A stretch of 64,000 bases of DNA, from NCBI GenBank assembly GCA_025355875.1, contig JANXYV010000093.1, positions 1 through 64,000 of the forward strand, given 5' to 3'. This stretch comes from Prolixibacteraceae bacterium. GTDB taxonomy: Bacteria > Bacteroidota > Bacteroidia > Bacteroidales > Prolixibacteraceae. This document shows, piece by piece, positions 51,751 to 61,765 of this stretch. The notes under the pieces are model-generated. The model ran no database searches, was not told the DNA's origin, and worked only from the letters and a program-made list of their open reading frames with translations. Position numbers and translations under genes: made by a program. Numbering within the stretch: the first letter of the stretch is position 1; each line of letters begins with the position of its first letter.

Positions 51751-54700
51751 ATGCATAAGACAAAGCGGACAGGGATATGGCTTTTTTTGATTATAATGCT
51801 CTTGTTGCAACTCAGCTCACAAGTGCAAGCCCAGACGCAATCCAAAAAATATTTTGTTATCACAGGGAAGATTGTACCGGAAGCCGGGGAAACGGGGAAC
51901 GGATCAATTGAAATTACCAAAAACGGAAAGGAAACTTCCCGGGTCGATATTCCTAAAAACGGAAGGTTTCGGTTCGAACTTGAGTTTTTTAATGAATATA
52001 GTTTAAAGTTCCAATATCCAGGTCATTTCGATAAAATCATTATTGTTTCGACCGAAATACCGCAGGAAGTGTGGCAGCGCGACAGTGATTTTCCTCCATT
52101 TCCGATGGTGGTCCAACTCCTGAAAGAATTTGAAGGCATCGACAAAAGTTTCGCATTAAAACCATCCGGAAGAATTTTTTACGGAAAAGACATCGACAAC
52201 TTCGAAAAAGAAAGTTACATTTCTGACATCCAGTTTGTTGAGCAAATTGAAAATGCGAAATCGGCTGCCAATCAGGTGCAGAAAGAATCACAGACCATTT
52301 CGAAGGACAATGCACAGGATCTGGCCGGCAAACAAAAAAGCTTTGACCAAATCATCAAGGAAGCTGATACCCACTATCAGCGCGGCGAATACCAGATGGC
52401 CCTGATGAAGTATCTGGAAGCACACAAACTGTTTCCCGACAAAGCATATCCGAATGACCGGGTTGCTGAACTTCAGGATTTGGTAAAAGCCTTGGAAATT
52501 ACCGAAAAACAAAAAGCCGACCTGGAACAAAAATACAAAGCCGCGATTACCCGGGGCAATGGATTCTTCGATCAGAAAAGCTACCGGGAAGCTCGCCCGA
52601 ATTATGAAGAAGCTCTGCAATACAAACCAGGCGATGTATTTGCAAACGGCAGGCTTAACGAAATTGACCAATTGTTGGCCTTGCTCGATAAACAAAAACA
52701 ATTTAAAGATCTGATTGCCAAGGCTGATAAAAGTTATCAGGCTAAAAGCTACGACCAGGCCGTTGACTTATACAACCAGGCCAATCAGGCAATTCCCGAC
52801 GATCAGTATCCAAAAAATCAGATCGCTCTCATCACTCAGGAAAAAGAAAAGCAAGGCAAACTTGATCAAATCGAAAAGGAATACAACCAGAATATTCAAA
52901 CCGCAGCTAACCTAACTCTGCAAAAAGACTACCTGCAAGCTTTAGCTTCGTTTAAGAAAGCCCTGGAAATTAAGCCTGACAGCAAATTAGCCAAAGACAA
53001 AATCTCTGAAATGGAACTTGCTATTGTTGGGCTCGAAACCGACAAAAAATACCAGCAAGCTATTCAACTGGCTGACCAGGCACTGACAACGAACGATTAC
53101 CAGAAGGCAAAAATGCAGTACCAGGAAGCATTAAAGATTAAAGGTACCGAAGCTTATCCAAAAAGCAAGCTTGATGAAATTGCCAAAACAGAAGCGAATG
53201 AAATCAATTTCAATGCATTGACAGCCAAGGCAGAAAAAGCATACGCTGATAAGAATAATGAAGAATCGCTCAACTTATATACACAGGCTCTCGAATTAAA
53301 ACCCAAAAATCCGGCTGTATTAAAACGTATTGACGAACTTCAAAACCTCAAAAAACAGCAGGTCGCTAAAAAGGAATATGACGACCTGATTGTACAGGCC
53401 GATCAGGCATTTCGCGACAATCAGCTGGATGCCGCTACTGCAACATATACTAAGGCGTTATCAATGAATAAAACTGATCCTTACCCCAAAGATCAGATCA
53501 AGAAAATTGAAGTGTACCAAACTGTCATCAAAAAAGCCGACAAATCATTTGCCGCAAAAGACTATACCAGTTCGCTGGAAGCCTACAAAGAAGCGTTGGC
53601 ACAAAAGCCAAATGATGTCGTTGCTTCCGGAAAGATTGCCGAAATCACTAAAATTCTGGATGACAAGAAAAAGCAGGATGAACAGGCCAAAGCTGAATTG
53701 GCTGCATACAATGAAATCCTGAAATCAGGCGACCAGCTGTTTACGACTTCAAAGTATCCCGAATCTCTGGCAAAATATAAAGAAGCAGCCAATCTTCGGT
53801 CTTCGGAAGAATATCCTAAAAAGAAGATCAAGGAAATTGAAGGTATTCAGGATGGTCTGGCCAAAGAAAAAGCCATGAAGGAAAGTGAATATAACGCGCT
53901 TTTAGCGCAGGCTGACAAATCCCTGGAAAGCAAAGATTACGCAAATGCCCAGTCTCAATACCGGAAGGCTTTGGAAATGAAACCGGATGAAGTTTATCCG
54001 AAAGATCAGCTCCGGAAAATTGACGAAACACTGGCTGAAAATTTACGCCGAGATCAGGAAAACCAGCGTTTGCTGAACGAAAAAAACGAGAAAGCATTCA
54101 TTCAGGCTATGGCTGAGGCCGACAAGGCTTTTGGCAGCAAAGATCTCGAAGCTGCCCGAACTGGTTATCAAACGGCTCTGACTTTAAAACCAAACGATCC
54201 GACAGCCAAAGACAAACTTGGCCAAACCGAAGCAAAACTGGCTGAAATTGCACGGATGACCCAGGCTTACAACAAAGCGATTGCCGAGGCAAACAAACAG
54301 CTTACGGATAAAAAGTATCCGGAAGCCAAGGAAAAATACAAGGAATCGTTACAATACCTGCCCGATTCGGATTACCCAAAACGCCAGATCGCAAAAATCG
54401 ACGAGATGCTGGCCCAGAAAGAAGCCGAGCTAAAAAAACAACAGGATTTTGATCAGGTGCTGGCAGAAGGCGAAGCACTGCTTAAAAAGAACGAACTGGC
54501 AGCGGCAAAAGATGCCTACATGAAGGCGTACAACCTGATCCCATCGGAACCACGCCCTCCTAAAAGGATCGCAGAGATCAACGTTTTGCTTGCTGATCAG
54601 GCAAGTAAGGAAGCCAACCTGAAAGCAACCATGGAAGCCTACCAAAATGCGATTCAACGTGCCGACAAGAACTTCAGCAATAAAGAATACAGTTCGGCAA

Positions 54701-57351
54701 GATTGGTGTACAACGAAGCGCTGCTGATCAAGGCAGACGAGAAATATCCGGTCGATCAGCTTGCCCTGATTGAAAAACTGATGAAGGAACAAAATGATCA
54801 ACAGTATAAAACAGCCATATCGAAGGCTGACAACGCATTTAACGCCAATCAGTTCGACAATGCCGTTGCCTCATATAACGAAGCGCTTACCTTCAAAAAA
54901 GATGATCAATATGCCCTCAGTCAGTTAAAAGCCATCGATAAGAAAAAAGCAGATATTGAAGCCGAAAATAACCGTCTGAAGAGTTTGGAGGAGCAATATA
55001 AAGCACTGCTTGCCGATGCGGGAAACGATTTCAAAAATAAAGACTATCCAAAATCGAAGGGAAAATACCAGAAAGCCTTGGGTTTAAAACCTACAGAAAC
55101 CTTTCCGAAAGAACAGATTGATAAGATCGACGGGATTTTAGCTTCCTTGCAAAAAGAAGCGGATACAAATGCACAGTACACACAATTAATCAATACTGCT
55201 CAGGAATTATTTGGACAGAACAAACTGAAGGAAGCCCGTGATACTTATCAGAAGGCATATAATCTGAAGCCATTTGAACCTCTACCACCTAGCCGGATTG
55301 CACAGATCGACGCCATGCTTGCCCAACTTGATGAAACAGCCAAACTGGCTGCCCAAGAAGAGGCACAGCGGCTTGCCAAAGAAAAAGCCGATCGCTTACA
55401 ATATGAAAAGGAAATTGCTGCCGGCGATAAATCGTTTACGGAAAAGCAATACATGATTGCCCGTTCACATTACACTTCGGCCCTAACTGCCTTACCTGCT
55501 GAGAAATATCCGAAAGATCAGATTGCTAAAATTGATGATCTGTTATCGCGTGCAGAAATGGACAAAGCGCTTGCCCTGCAAAAAGCACAGCAAGATTCGA
55601 TGCAAAAGGCAAAAGATAAATTATTTGGAATAGCCATGGCAGCTGCAAAAGATCATGAACAAAATAAGCGCTACCAGCAGGCGATCCAAAAATATGAAGA
55701 GGCAATCCAGATCAATCCTGCACAGGGAGTTCCGATCCGGAAGCAGATCAAAGACATCCAGGACGTCATTCAGCTATTGGCCAGGCAGGATGCCGAGTAT
55801 CAGCGCTTCATCAAGTTAGCCGACGGACTTTTTGCCGGAACAAAGCTGAACGAAGCGTTGACCGAATACCGAAATGCTTCAGCAATCAAGACGGAAGAAG
55901 AGTATCCGAAAAAACAAATCAAGGACATTCAGGCACAACTGGCAGCCATAGACGAAAATTATAACAGCGCCATCAAAAAAGGAGATCAGGCATTCGGTGC
56001 GTCCGACTGGCAAATCGCTAAAACTGCCTATACCGGAGCTTTGGCAATCAAACCGAATGAAGTTTATCCTGCCGGAAGGTTGAAAGAAGTGAACCAGAAA
56101 ATCTCCGATTCGAATATGGCCGCCGCCAGCAAAACTGAAGAAGAAAAAGCCTATAATGAAGCTCTGGCAAAAGCCGAAAAAGCATTGAAAGAAGACCAGC
56201 TGACCAACGCGAAAATGCAGTTTCAGGTTGCCCAAACCATTAAACCAACCGAAAAGTTACCGGCCGACCGGATCAGGGAAATTGACCTGTTGATCGATCA
56301 GCGCAACAAAGACCGATTGGCCAAGTCACAGCGAGAACTGGATGAAAAATATAAACAGGCCATTTCCGTAGCTGATATTTCTTTCCGTGAAAAATCGTAT
56401 ACGATCGCCAAACTTCAATACCAGCAGGCATTGCTTATCAAACCTGACGAATCGTATCCAAAAACGCAGATGACGCTAATCGACAAGCTTTTAAGTGAGG
56501 CAAAACCGGTTGAAACATACTCTTTTCAGCTTCCAAAAACCGAGCAGACTCAGCCGGCAAGCAAACCCGTTTACAATCCGGCAGAAACAGCCAAGGCAAC
56601 CGAAACGCGGGCAGAATCCTTCACCACGATCAACAACTATGATGAGGCGATCAAAAAAGCCGACGATTCTTTTGGAATCAAAGATTACCCGGTTGCCCGG
56701 TTCTTTTACCTGAAGTCCACTGAACTGAAGCCAAAAGAAGAATATCCGAAAAAACAGCTCGAATTGATTCGGAAACTAATTGATTCACAACTGTCAGAGA
56801 AAGATATTTCGGGATATGACAAGGCAATTGCAGATGCAGATGCAGCCTTTGAAAAAAAGAATTACTCAATTGCCAAGTTCTTCTACTATAAAGCGTTGGA
56901 AATAAAATCGTGGGAAAAATACCCCAAAGACCGGATCAATGAAATCCTGGCGCTAACCCATTCGTTACTTTCAGAAAAGGAAGAGCAGGAATACAAAGAG
57001 GTAATCGCGAAAGCCGATGAAGCATTTTTTAGCAAAGACGTTGCCATTTCACGCTTCTATTACAACAAGGCCATTTCAATGAAGAAAGACGAAGAGTATC
57101 CGAAGATCAAACTGAAAGATATTCAGAAACTGATTGATCAGGATCGAAACGATCAGGCCAAGTTGCAGTACCAAAATATTATCGATCAGGCTGATCAGGC
57201 AATGCAGTCAGAGAACTACAGCATCGCACGGTTCAATTACAACAAGGCATTGTCGTTAAAACCGGATGAAAAATATCCAAAAGATCAGCTGAAACGGATA
57301 AAAGAATCGCTGGATAAGTCAAAACTTAAGGAAATTGGAACTAAAAATTAA
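51751..57351 (+). CDS. Giant secreted protein with about 27 TPR-like repeats
   Basis: About 1866 residues. ATG 51751 begins a good signal peptide (GIWLFLIIMLLLQLSSQVQA); the 44 codons upstream are not coding-like. A head domain (about 30-175) matches the preceding small gene. The rest is about 27 degenerate units of 55-75 residues with the pattern AxxxADxxFxxKxYxxAxxxYxxALxIKPxExYPKxQIxxID, typical of TPR helix pairs. The last four units share SIARFFYxKA-type sequences and are probably recent copies. It is presumably a long periplasmic or surface solenoid for protein contacts. Its 3' end overlaps the APH-RapZ gene by 17 bp. Confidence 0.85.
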   Translation: MHKTKRTGIWLFLIIMLLLQLSSQVQAQTQSKKYFVITGKIVPEAGETGNGSIEITKNGKETSRVDIPKNGRFRFELEFFNEYSLKFQYPGHFDKIIIVSTEIPQEVWQRDSDFPPFPMVVQLLKEFEGIDKSFALKPSGRIFYGKDIDNFEKESYISDIQFVEQIENAKSAANQVQKESQTISKDNAQDLAGKQKSFDQIIKEADTHYQRGEYQMALMKYLEAHKLFPDKAYPNDRVAELQDLVKALEITEKQKADLEQKYKAAITRGNGFFDQKSYREARPNYEEALQYKPGDVFANGRLNEIDQLLALLDKQKQFKDLIAKADKSYQAKSYDQAVDLYNQANQAIPDDQYPKNQIALITQEKEKQGKLDQIEKEYNQNIQTAANLTLQKDYLQALASFKKALEIKPDSKLAKDKISEMELAIVGLETDKKYQQAIQLADQALTTNDYQKAKMQYQEALKIKGTEAYPKSKLDEIAKTEANEINFNALTAKAEKAYADKNNEESLNLYTQALELKPKNPAVLKRIDELQNLKKQQVAKKEYDDLIVQADQAFRDNQLDAATATYTKALSMNKTDPYPKDQIKKIEVYQTVIKKADKSFAAKDYTSSLEAYKEALAQKPNDVVASGKIAEITKILDDKKKQDEQAKAELAAYNEILKSGDQLFTTSKYPESLAKYKEAANLRSSEEYPKKKIKEIEGIQDGLAKEKAMKESEYNALLAQADKSLESKDYANAQSQYRKALEMKPDEVYPKDQLRKIDETLAENLRRDQENQRLLNEKNEKAFIQAMAEADKAFGSKDLEAARTGYQTALTLKPNDPTAKDKLGQTEAKLAEIARMTQAYNKAIAEANKQLTDKKYPEAKEKYKESLQYLPDSDYPKRQIAKIDEMLAQKEAELKKQQDFDQVLAEGEALLKKNELAAAKDAYMKAYNLIPSEPRPPKRIAEINVLLADQASKEANLKATMEAYQNAIQRADKNFSNKEYSSARLVYNEALLIKADEKYPVDQLALIEKLMKEQNDQQYKTAISKADNAFNANQFDNAVASYNEALTFKKDDQYALSQLKAIDKKKADIEAENNRLKSLEEQYKALLADAGNDFKNKDYPKSKGKYQKALGLKPTETFPKEQIDKIDGILASLQKEADTNAQYTQLINTAQELFGQNKLKEARDTYQKAYNLKPFEPLPPSRIAQIDAMLAQLDETAKLAAQEEAQRLAKEKADRLQYEKEIAAGDKSFTEKQYMIARSHYTSALTALPAEKYPKDQIAKIDDLLSRAEMDKALALQKAQQDSMQKAKDKLFGIAMAAAKDHEQNKRYQQAIQKYEEAIQINPAQGVPIRKQIKDIQDVIQLLARQDAEYQRFIKLADGLFAGTKLNEALTEYRNASAIKTEEEYPKKQIKDIQAQLAAIDENYNSAIKKGDQAFGASDWQIAKTAYTGALAIKPNEVYPAGRLKEVNQKISDSNMAAASKTEEEKAYNEALAKAEKALKEDQLTNAKMQFQVAQTIKPTEKLPADRIREIDLLIDQRNKDRLAKSQRELDEKYKQAISVADISFREKSYTIAKLQYQQALLIKPDESYPKTQMTLIDKLLSEAKPVETYSFQLPKTEQTQPASKPVYNPAETAKATETRAESFTTINNYDEAIKKADDSFGIKDYPVARFFYLKSTELKPKEEYPKKQLELIRKLIDSQLSEKDISGYDKAIADADAAFEKKNYSIAKFFYYKALEIKSWEKYPKDRINEILALTHSLLSEKEEQEYKEVIAKADEAFFSKDVAISRFYYNKAISMKKDEEYPKIKLKDIQKLIDQDRNDQAKLQYQNIIDQADQAMQSENYSIARFNYNKALSLKPDEKYPKDQLKRIKESLDKSKLKEIGTKN

Positions 57352-58765
57352 AGAGCAGCTCATCAGCTTGTTCGAATCACATTTCAAAGAAGAAGTCACT
57401 TTTTTCGAACAGCTACCCGGATCGGGATCTTACCGCGAATATGTCCGGATGAAGAGTGAAAATCATCAGGTAATCGGCGCGTACAATCAGGATATCAAAG
57501 AAAATCAAGCATTTCTGGAATTCTCTGCTCAATTCCGGAATAAGAACATCCCTGTTCCTCAAATTTACGCAGTCAGCCACGATCAAAAAACCTACCTTCA
57601 GGAAGATTTGGGAAATACAACTTTATTTGATTTTCTGACCAAAACACGCGAGACAGAAGGTTTTTCTGAAAGGATCGTCGAGGTATACAAAAAGGTTCTT
57701 TGTCAGTTGCCGCGAATTCAACTCGTGGCCGGAAAAGATCTGGATTACAGCTTCTGTTACCCGCGCGAAGCATTCGATAAACAGTCGATGATGTGGGATT
57801 TGAATTATTTCAAATATTATTTTCTGAAACTGGCGAAAATTCCTTTTGATGAGCAGGCTCTGGAAGACGATTTTCAGGCATTCAGCGATTATCTGCTGGC
57901 TGTTGACAACCATGCCTTTTTGTACCGCGATTTTCAATCAAGAAATGTGATGCTGAAAGATGGCGAAGTTTATTTTATCGATTATCAGGGCGGGAGAAAA
58001 GGCGCTCTGCAATACGACCTGGCTTCTTTGCTTTATGATGCCAAAGCCAATATTCCGGAAGCCGAACGTGAAGAATTACTGGAGTTTTATCTTGATGAAC
58101 TGAGCCAGTACAAACATACCGACCGCGAAAAATTCAAATCCCTTTTTGGCGGTTACGTTCTGATCCGCATTATGCAGGCTATGGGCGCCTATGGGTTCCG
58201 CGGCTTTTATGAAAAAAAAGAACATTTCCTGAAGAGTATTCCTTTTGCTTTGAAGAATCTGGAAACCTTACTGGCTAAAAATACCATCCAGGTTCCATTG
58301 CCCGAACTGTTTAAGGTACTAAAAGAGGTTACCCAATCTCCGTTTCTGAAATCAATAAGTCCGGTGAACGACCGGCTGACTGTTCGCATCAGCAGTTTCT
58401 CCTATAAAAAAGGAATTCCGAAAGATCCATCCGGAAATGGCGGAGGTTTTGTATTCGATTGCCGGGCGATTCATAACCCCGGAAGATATTCTGAATTTAA
58501 ACATCTGACAGGAAAAGACTCTGAAGTTCAGGAATTTTTAGAAAAAAAGTCGACAATGGCCGAATTTATGGCACCGGTCATCAGTTTGGTTTCACATTCG
58601 GTCGAGGTTTATTCGTTACGTGGATTTTCACATTTGTGCGTTAATTTCGGCTGCACCGGCGGACAACACCGTTCGGTTTATGCAGCCGATAAATTGGCTG
58701 AATATTTAAAAAACAATTATCCGGTCGAGCTTGTTTTAACGCATATCGAACAGGATAACCCATAG
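57335..58765 (+). CDS. APH-type sugar kinase fused to a RapZ C-terminal domain
   Basis: 476 residues. The N-terminal part (about 1-320) is an aminoglycoside-phosphotransferase fold like AmgK-type amino-sugar kinases; the catalytic loop reads FLYRDFQSRNVMLKD (Tyr replacing the usual His) and the metal motif is FIDYQGGRKG. The C-terminal part (about 345-470) matches the RapZ C-terminal domain: ISSFSYKKGIPKDPSG, FVFDCRAIHNPGRY and FGCTGGQHRSVYAADKLAEY. In E. coli RapZ that domain senses glucosamine-6-phosphate. The start is TTG 57335 with AAGGA just upstream, inside the end of the giant gene. Substrate inferred, not shown. Confidence 0.88.
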   Translation: MELKIKEQLISLFESHFKEEVTFFEQLPGSGSYREYVRMKSENHQVIGAYNQDIKENQAFLEFSAQFRNKNIPVPQIYAVSHDQKTYLQEDLGNTTLFDFLTKTRETEGFSERIVEVYKKVLCQLPRIQLVAGKDLDYSFCYPREAFDKQSMMWDLNYFKYYFLKLAKIPFDEQALEDDFQAFSDYLLAVDNHAFLYRDFQSRNVMLKDGEVYFIDYQGGRKGALQYDLASLLYDAKANIPEAEREELLEFYLDELSQYKHTDREKFKSLFGGYVLIRIMQAMGAYGFRGFYEKKEHFLKSIPFALKNLETLLAKNTIQVPLPELFKVLKEVTQSPFLKSISPVNDRLTVRISSFSYKKGIPKDPSGNGGGFVFDCRAIHNPGRYSEFKHLTGKDSEVQEFLEKKSTMAEFMAPVISLVSHSVEVYSLRGFSHLCVNFGCTGGQHRSVYAADKLAEYLKNNYPVELVLTHIEQDNP

Positions 58766-58766
58766 A

Positions 58767-58907
58767 ATGATGTCGAAGACGCAGTGTAAAAAAGAAGATT
58801 ATAAACAGAAGGACGATGGAAAATATGTTTGCAAACGCTGTGAACGGAAAGCCAATAAAGAAGACAAACTCTGCAAACCAAAAAAAAATCAAAGACTGAC
58901 AAACTGA
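58767..58907 (+). CDS. 46-residue Cys-rich zinc-ribbon-like protein
   Basis: ATG 58767 to TGA 58905-58907, one base after the previous stop codon. The lysine-rich product contains MMSKTQCKKEDYKQK, then DGKYVCKRCERKANKED and KLCKPKK. The four Cys are arranged C-x14-C-x2-C-x10-C, so tetrahedral zinc binding is plausible. The sense frame is clean, and the tight spacing to the APH-RapZ gene indicates one operon and translational coupling. I recall similar small C..CxxC..CKPKK proteins in related genomes, without assigned function. It may bind nucleic acid, judging from its charge. Confidence 0.7.
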   Translation: MMSKTQCKKEDYKQKDDGKYVCKRCERKANKEDKLCKPKKNQRLTN

Positions 58908-58930
58908 AGGAATGATTGAATGACTATAAA

Positions 58931-61063
58931 ATGAAAATTTTTCCCGTATTCAAAGATTTGGCCATAGGTGGATTAGTTTTCGCATTGTTTCTTCTACTGA
59001 TTTCATTTTCCCTTCAGGCACAACAAAATCCGGAAGACCCTGTTTCGGAATTACAATCAAAAATCCCTGCTAAAAAAAGTAATGTTCAGGCGGACACGAC
59101 CATCAACCTTCAGGAAGTAATTGTAAAAGCCTTCCAGTCTGAAAAACGATTGCTCGACACTCCGGGATCAATCGACATTTTATCGAACCGGCAATTGCTC
59201 ACTGAACCAACCTTTACCCTGGCTCCATTGGTCAACAAAACCGCAGGTGTTTGGATGCAAAGTGGCACCATGAATACCAACCGACTGACCATTCGTGGCA
59301 TCGGCACCCGATCACCCTATGGGACAAATAAGATCAGGGCCTATTATGGCGACATTCCGCTTACCAATGGCGTGGGCGAAACCACACTCGAAGATCTGGA
59401 CTTGGGAGAAATCTCGAACATCGAAATCATGAAAGGACCGGCCTCCGGATTTTATGGATCCGGATTAGGCGGGGTTTTGCTGTTTAACCCTGTGAAGCCG
59501 CTTACAAGTCAGCTTCTCCAGCAAGTTTCGATAGGATCGTACCAAACCATTCAGTATTCCGGAAAACTGACGATTGCCGGTAAAAACTCCGGACATTCAC
59601 TTGTATTCAGTGACATCCACTCGGACGGATACCGTGAAAATAACGAAACCAACCGCCACAACCTGACCTGGACTTCGTCGTACTCAAAAAACAATACGAA
59701 GATTGATTTACTCGCTGCATATATCAAAACCTACGCATATATTCCCAGCTCTGTTGATTTAAAAAGCTTTCAGGAAACGCCTCAAAAAGCGGCACCCAAC
59801 TGGGCAGCAACACGAGGATACGAGGACTATCAGAAAGCTTTTGGCGGGATTTCAGTTCAGCAAACCCTGGGTAGAAACTGGCAGGCCAAAGTCGGCACAT
59901 TCGGACAGTTCTTCGAAAACTACGAACTGCGTCCTTTCAACATCCTTCAGGAGAAAAGTTTTTATACTGGTCTCCGTTCGGTTCTGGAAAAGAAATATTC
60001 CGGCGAAAAAACGACCAGCAGGTTCATCCTTGGAGATGAGTTTTTTACGGAAAACTACCAATGGCAAACACTTCAAAACAATAACCGGGAACCAGGAAAG
60101 CTTTTATCAGACAATCAGGAATATCGCCGTTACAACAATATTTTTATGCTGGCCGACCTGAATTTTCAGGAAAAGTTCATGCTCTCCGCCAGTTTGAACC
60201 TGAATCAAACCAGATATCAGTACGACGATCATTTTCTGTCAGATGGCGATCAGAGCGGAATTCAGCAATTCAATCCCATCCTGTCGCCCCGATTGGCTAT
60301 GAACTGGCTCAGTTCTGAAAAAATCAGGTTCTATTCGGTGATCAGTCATGGATTTTCACCTCCATCGCTTGAAGAAACCCTGATGCCCGGAGGGCAACGA
60401 AATCCTTCGATAAAGCCGGAAACTGGCTGGAATTTTGAAATAGGAAGCAAAGGATATCTGGGCAATTCTATGTTCTACGAGCTGACTGCCTATTACATGA
60501 AAGTGAAAAATTTACTGGTTGCCCAACGAACCGGCGAAGATGAATACATGGGAATCAACGCCGGGGCAACCAATCATCCAGGCATCGAACTTAGAATAGA
60601 TTATCGCGTTATCGACCAGCCCACGTGGTCGACTTTCTTCCGGATGAACGCCAATCTGACCCACTACCGTTTTGCAGAATTTCTTGATATTGGGCACGAT
60701 TACTCCGGAAATAAACTCACCGGCACACCCGCCGCCACTTCGAACTGGATGCTCGAAACCAAACATACCACAGGTCTTTTTCTCAACCTTCATTTTCAGA
60801 CTGTTGGCCGGATGCCTATCCGCGATGATAACTCGATCTATACAGACGCATATACACTGACCAATCTAATGGCCGGCTATGAAAAGTCTTTTGGAAGCCT
60901 TTCGGTCTATTTATCCTCCGGAATCCAAAATCTTTTCGCCACCCATTATGCTTCCATGATTTTAATAAATGCCGGGGCTGTTGGCAACCAATCGCCACGA
61001 TATTACTATCCTGGAATACCACGCAATTACAAAACGATGCTGAGTTTGAGATATTCGTTTTGA
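58931..61063 (+). CDS. TonB-dependent outer-membrane receptor
   Basis: About 710 residues: signal peptide (GGLVFALFLLLISFSLQAQ), plug domain (about 55-180: NLQEVIVKAFQSEKRLLDTP, NRLTIRGIGTRSPYGTNKIR, SNIEIMKGPASGFYGSGLGG), then a 22-strand beta barrel ending in LSLRYSF with a terminal Phe. It has no carboxypeptidase-like N-terminal domain and no SusD neighbour, so it resembles siderophore/metal/cobalamin receptors rather than SusC. ATG 58931 is used; the TTG at 58916 lies in an AATGAC-type word. It is 23 bp after the zinc-ribbon gene. Ligand unknown. Confidence 0.92.
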   Translation: MKIFPVFKDLAIGGLVFALFLLLISFSLQAQQNPEDPVSELQSKIPAKKSNVQADTTINLQEVIVKAFQSEKRLLDTPGSIDILSNRQLLTEPTFTLAPLVNKTAGVWMQSGTMNTNRLTIRGIGTRSPYGTNKIRAYYGDIPLTNGVGETTLEDLDLGEISNIEIMKGPASGFYGSGLGGVLLFNPVKPLTSQLLQQVSIGSYQTIQYSGKLTIAGKNSGHSLVFSDIHSDGYRENNETNRHNLTWTSSYSKNNTKIDLLAAYIKTYAYIPSSVDLKSFQETPQKAAPNWAATRGYEDYQKAFGGISVQQTLGRNWQAKVGTFGQFFENYELRPFNILQEKSFYTGLRSVLEKKYSGEKTTSRFILGDEFFTENYQWQTLQNNNREPGKLLSDNQEYRRYNNIFMLADLNFQEKFMLSASLNLNQTRYQYDDHFLSDGDQSGIQQFNPILSPRLAMNWLSSEKIRFYSVISHGFSPPSLEETLMPGGQRNPSIKPETGWNFEIGSKGYLGNSMFYELTAYYMKVKNLLVAQRTGEDEYMGINAGATNHPGIELRIDYRVIDQPTWSTFFRMNANLTHYRFAEFLDIGHDYSGNKLTGTPAATSNWMLETKHTTGLFLNLHFQTVGRMPIRDDNSIYTDAYTLTNLMAGYEKSFGSLSVYLSSGIQNLFATHYASMILINAGAVGNQSPRYYYPGIPRNYKTMLSLRYSF

Positions 61064-61144
61064 AAAATGTCATTAATTTATTTGCAATTACCACATTTAA
61101 TATTCATTTTTAGAACCAAAATGGAGAAGAAAACAATTTCAGAA

Positions 61145-61174
61145 TTGTTGAGCTATTTAAACGATATACTTTTG
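61145..61174 (+). promoter_or_regulatory. Promoter abutting the ECF sigma factor start codon
   Basis: TTG at 61145-61147, a 19-bp spacer and TACTTTTG at 61167-61174 fit the Bacteroidota consensus. The ATG of the sigma gene begins 3 bp after the box, leaving essentially no leader. Confidence 0.55.
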
Positions 61175-61176
61175 CG

Positions 61177-61758
61177 ATGATTGATTACTCAAACCAAGAC
61201 CTATTAAATGGAATTCTAAGAAATGATACTATTGTTCTGCAGTTCATTTACAAGAATTTCTATTCGAAGATTAATTTTTTCATCAAAAAGAACAGTGGCG
61301 ATGATGATGATGCTAACGATACTTTTCAGGAAGCCATTATTATTATGTACCGCAAATTAAAAGCCAATGAACTGGTTTTAGACTGTAACTTCGAGACCTA
61401 TCTTTATTCGGTTAGCAGATTTCTTTGGCTCAAGCAACTTGAAAAGAGAAAGTTGGAGAAGGAAAAAATCAAAGATAACCACGAGTACCATGAAGACCTT
61501 TACGACGACAATTTGGAAAAAGTGGTTGATTTGAATGAACGTTACCGGTTATTTCAAAGTCATTTCGCCAACCTTGGCAAAGATTGTCAAAAAATACTTC
61601 AATTGTATTTTGATAAAGTCCCACTTAAAAACATAGCACAGATAATGGGATTTAAGAGCGAAAAGTACGCCAAGAAACGAAAGTTTAAATGCAAGGAATA
61701 TCTTATAAAAAGCATCAAACAAGACCTCGAATATAAAAAGATACTTAGCGGAGATTAA
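61177..61758 (+). CDS. ECF-type sigma-70 family RNA polymerase sigma factor
   Basis: 193 residues. Sigma region 2 covers about 8-95 (DLLNGILRNDTIVLQFIYKN, DDANDTFQEAIIIMYRKL), and region 4 about 125-180 (LGKDCQKILQLYFDKVPLKN, IAQIMGFKSEKYAKKRKFKC). Regions 1.1 and 3 are absent, as in ECF factors. No anti-sigma gene is adjacent; instead it faces a TPR-CHAT protein gene tail to tail, 7 bp apart. The promoter box almost touches the ATG, suggesting a leaderless mRNA; the next Met would delete part of region 2. Confidence 0.9.
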   Translation: MIDYSNQDLLNGILRNDTIVLQFIYKNFYSKINFFIKKNSGDDDDANDTFQEAIIIMYRKLKANELVLDCNFETYLYSVSRFLWLKQLEKRKLEKEKIKDNHEYHEDLYDDNLEKVVDLNERYRLFQSHFANLGKDCQKILQLYFDKVPLKNIAQIMGFKSEKYAKKRKFKCKEYLIKSIKQDLEYKKILSGD

Positions 61759-61765
61759 TACCTCC

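Noticed and set aside
52288-56869. Several antisense and alternative-frame ORFs across the giant repeat gene
   Set aside because: They recur with the repeat period and have no independent starts or codon signal; they are shadows.
58916-58930. TTG start for the TonB-dependent receptor
   Set aside because: It falls in an AATGAC-type word, and the signal peptide begins at ATG 58931.
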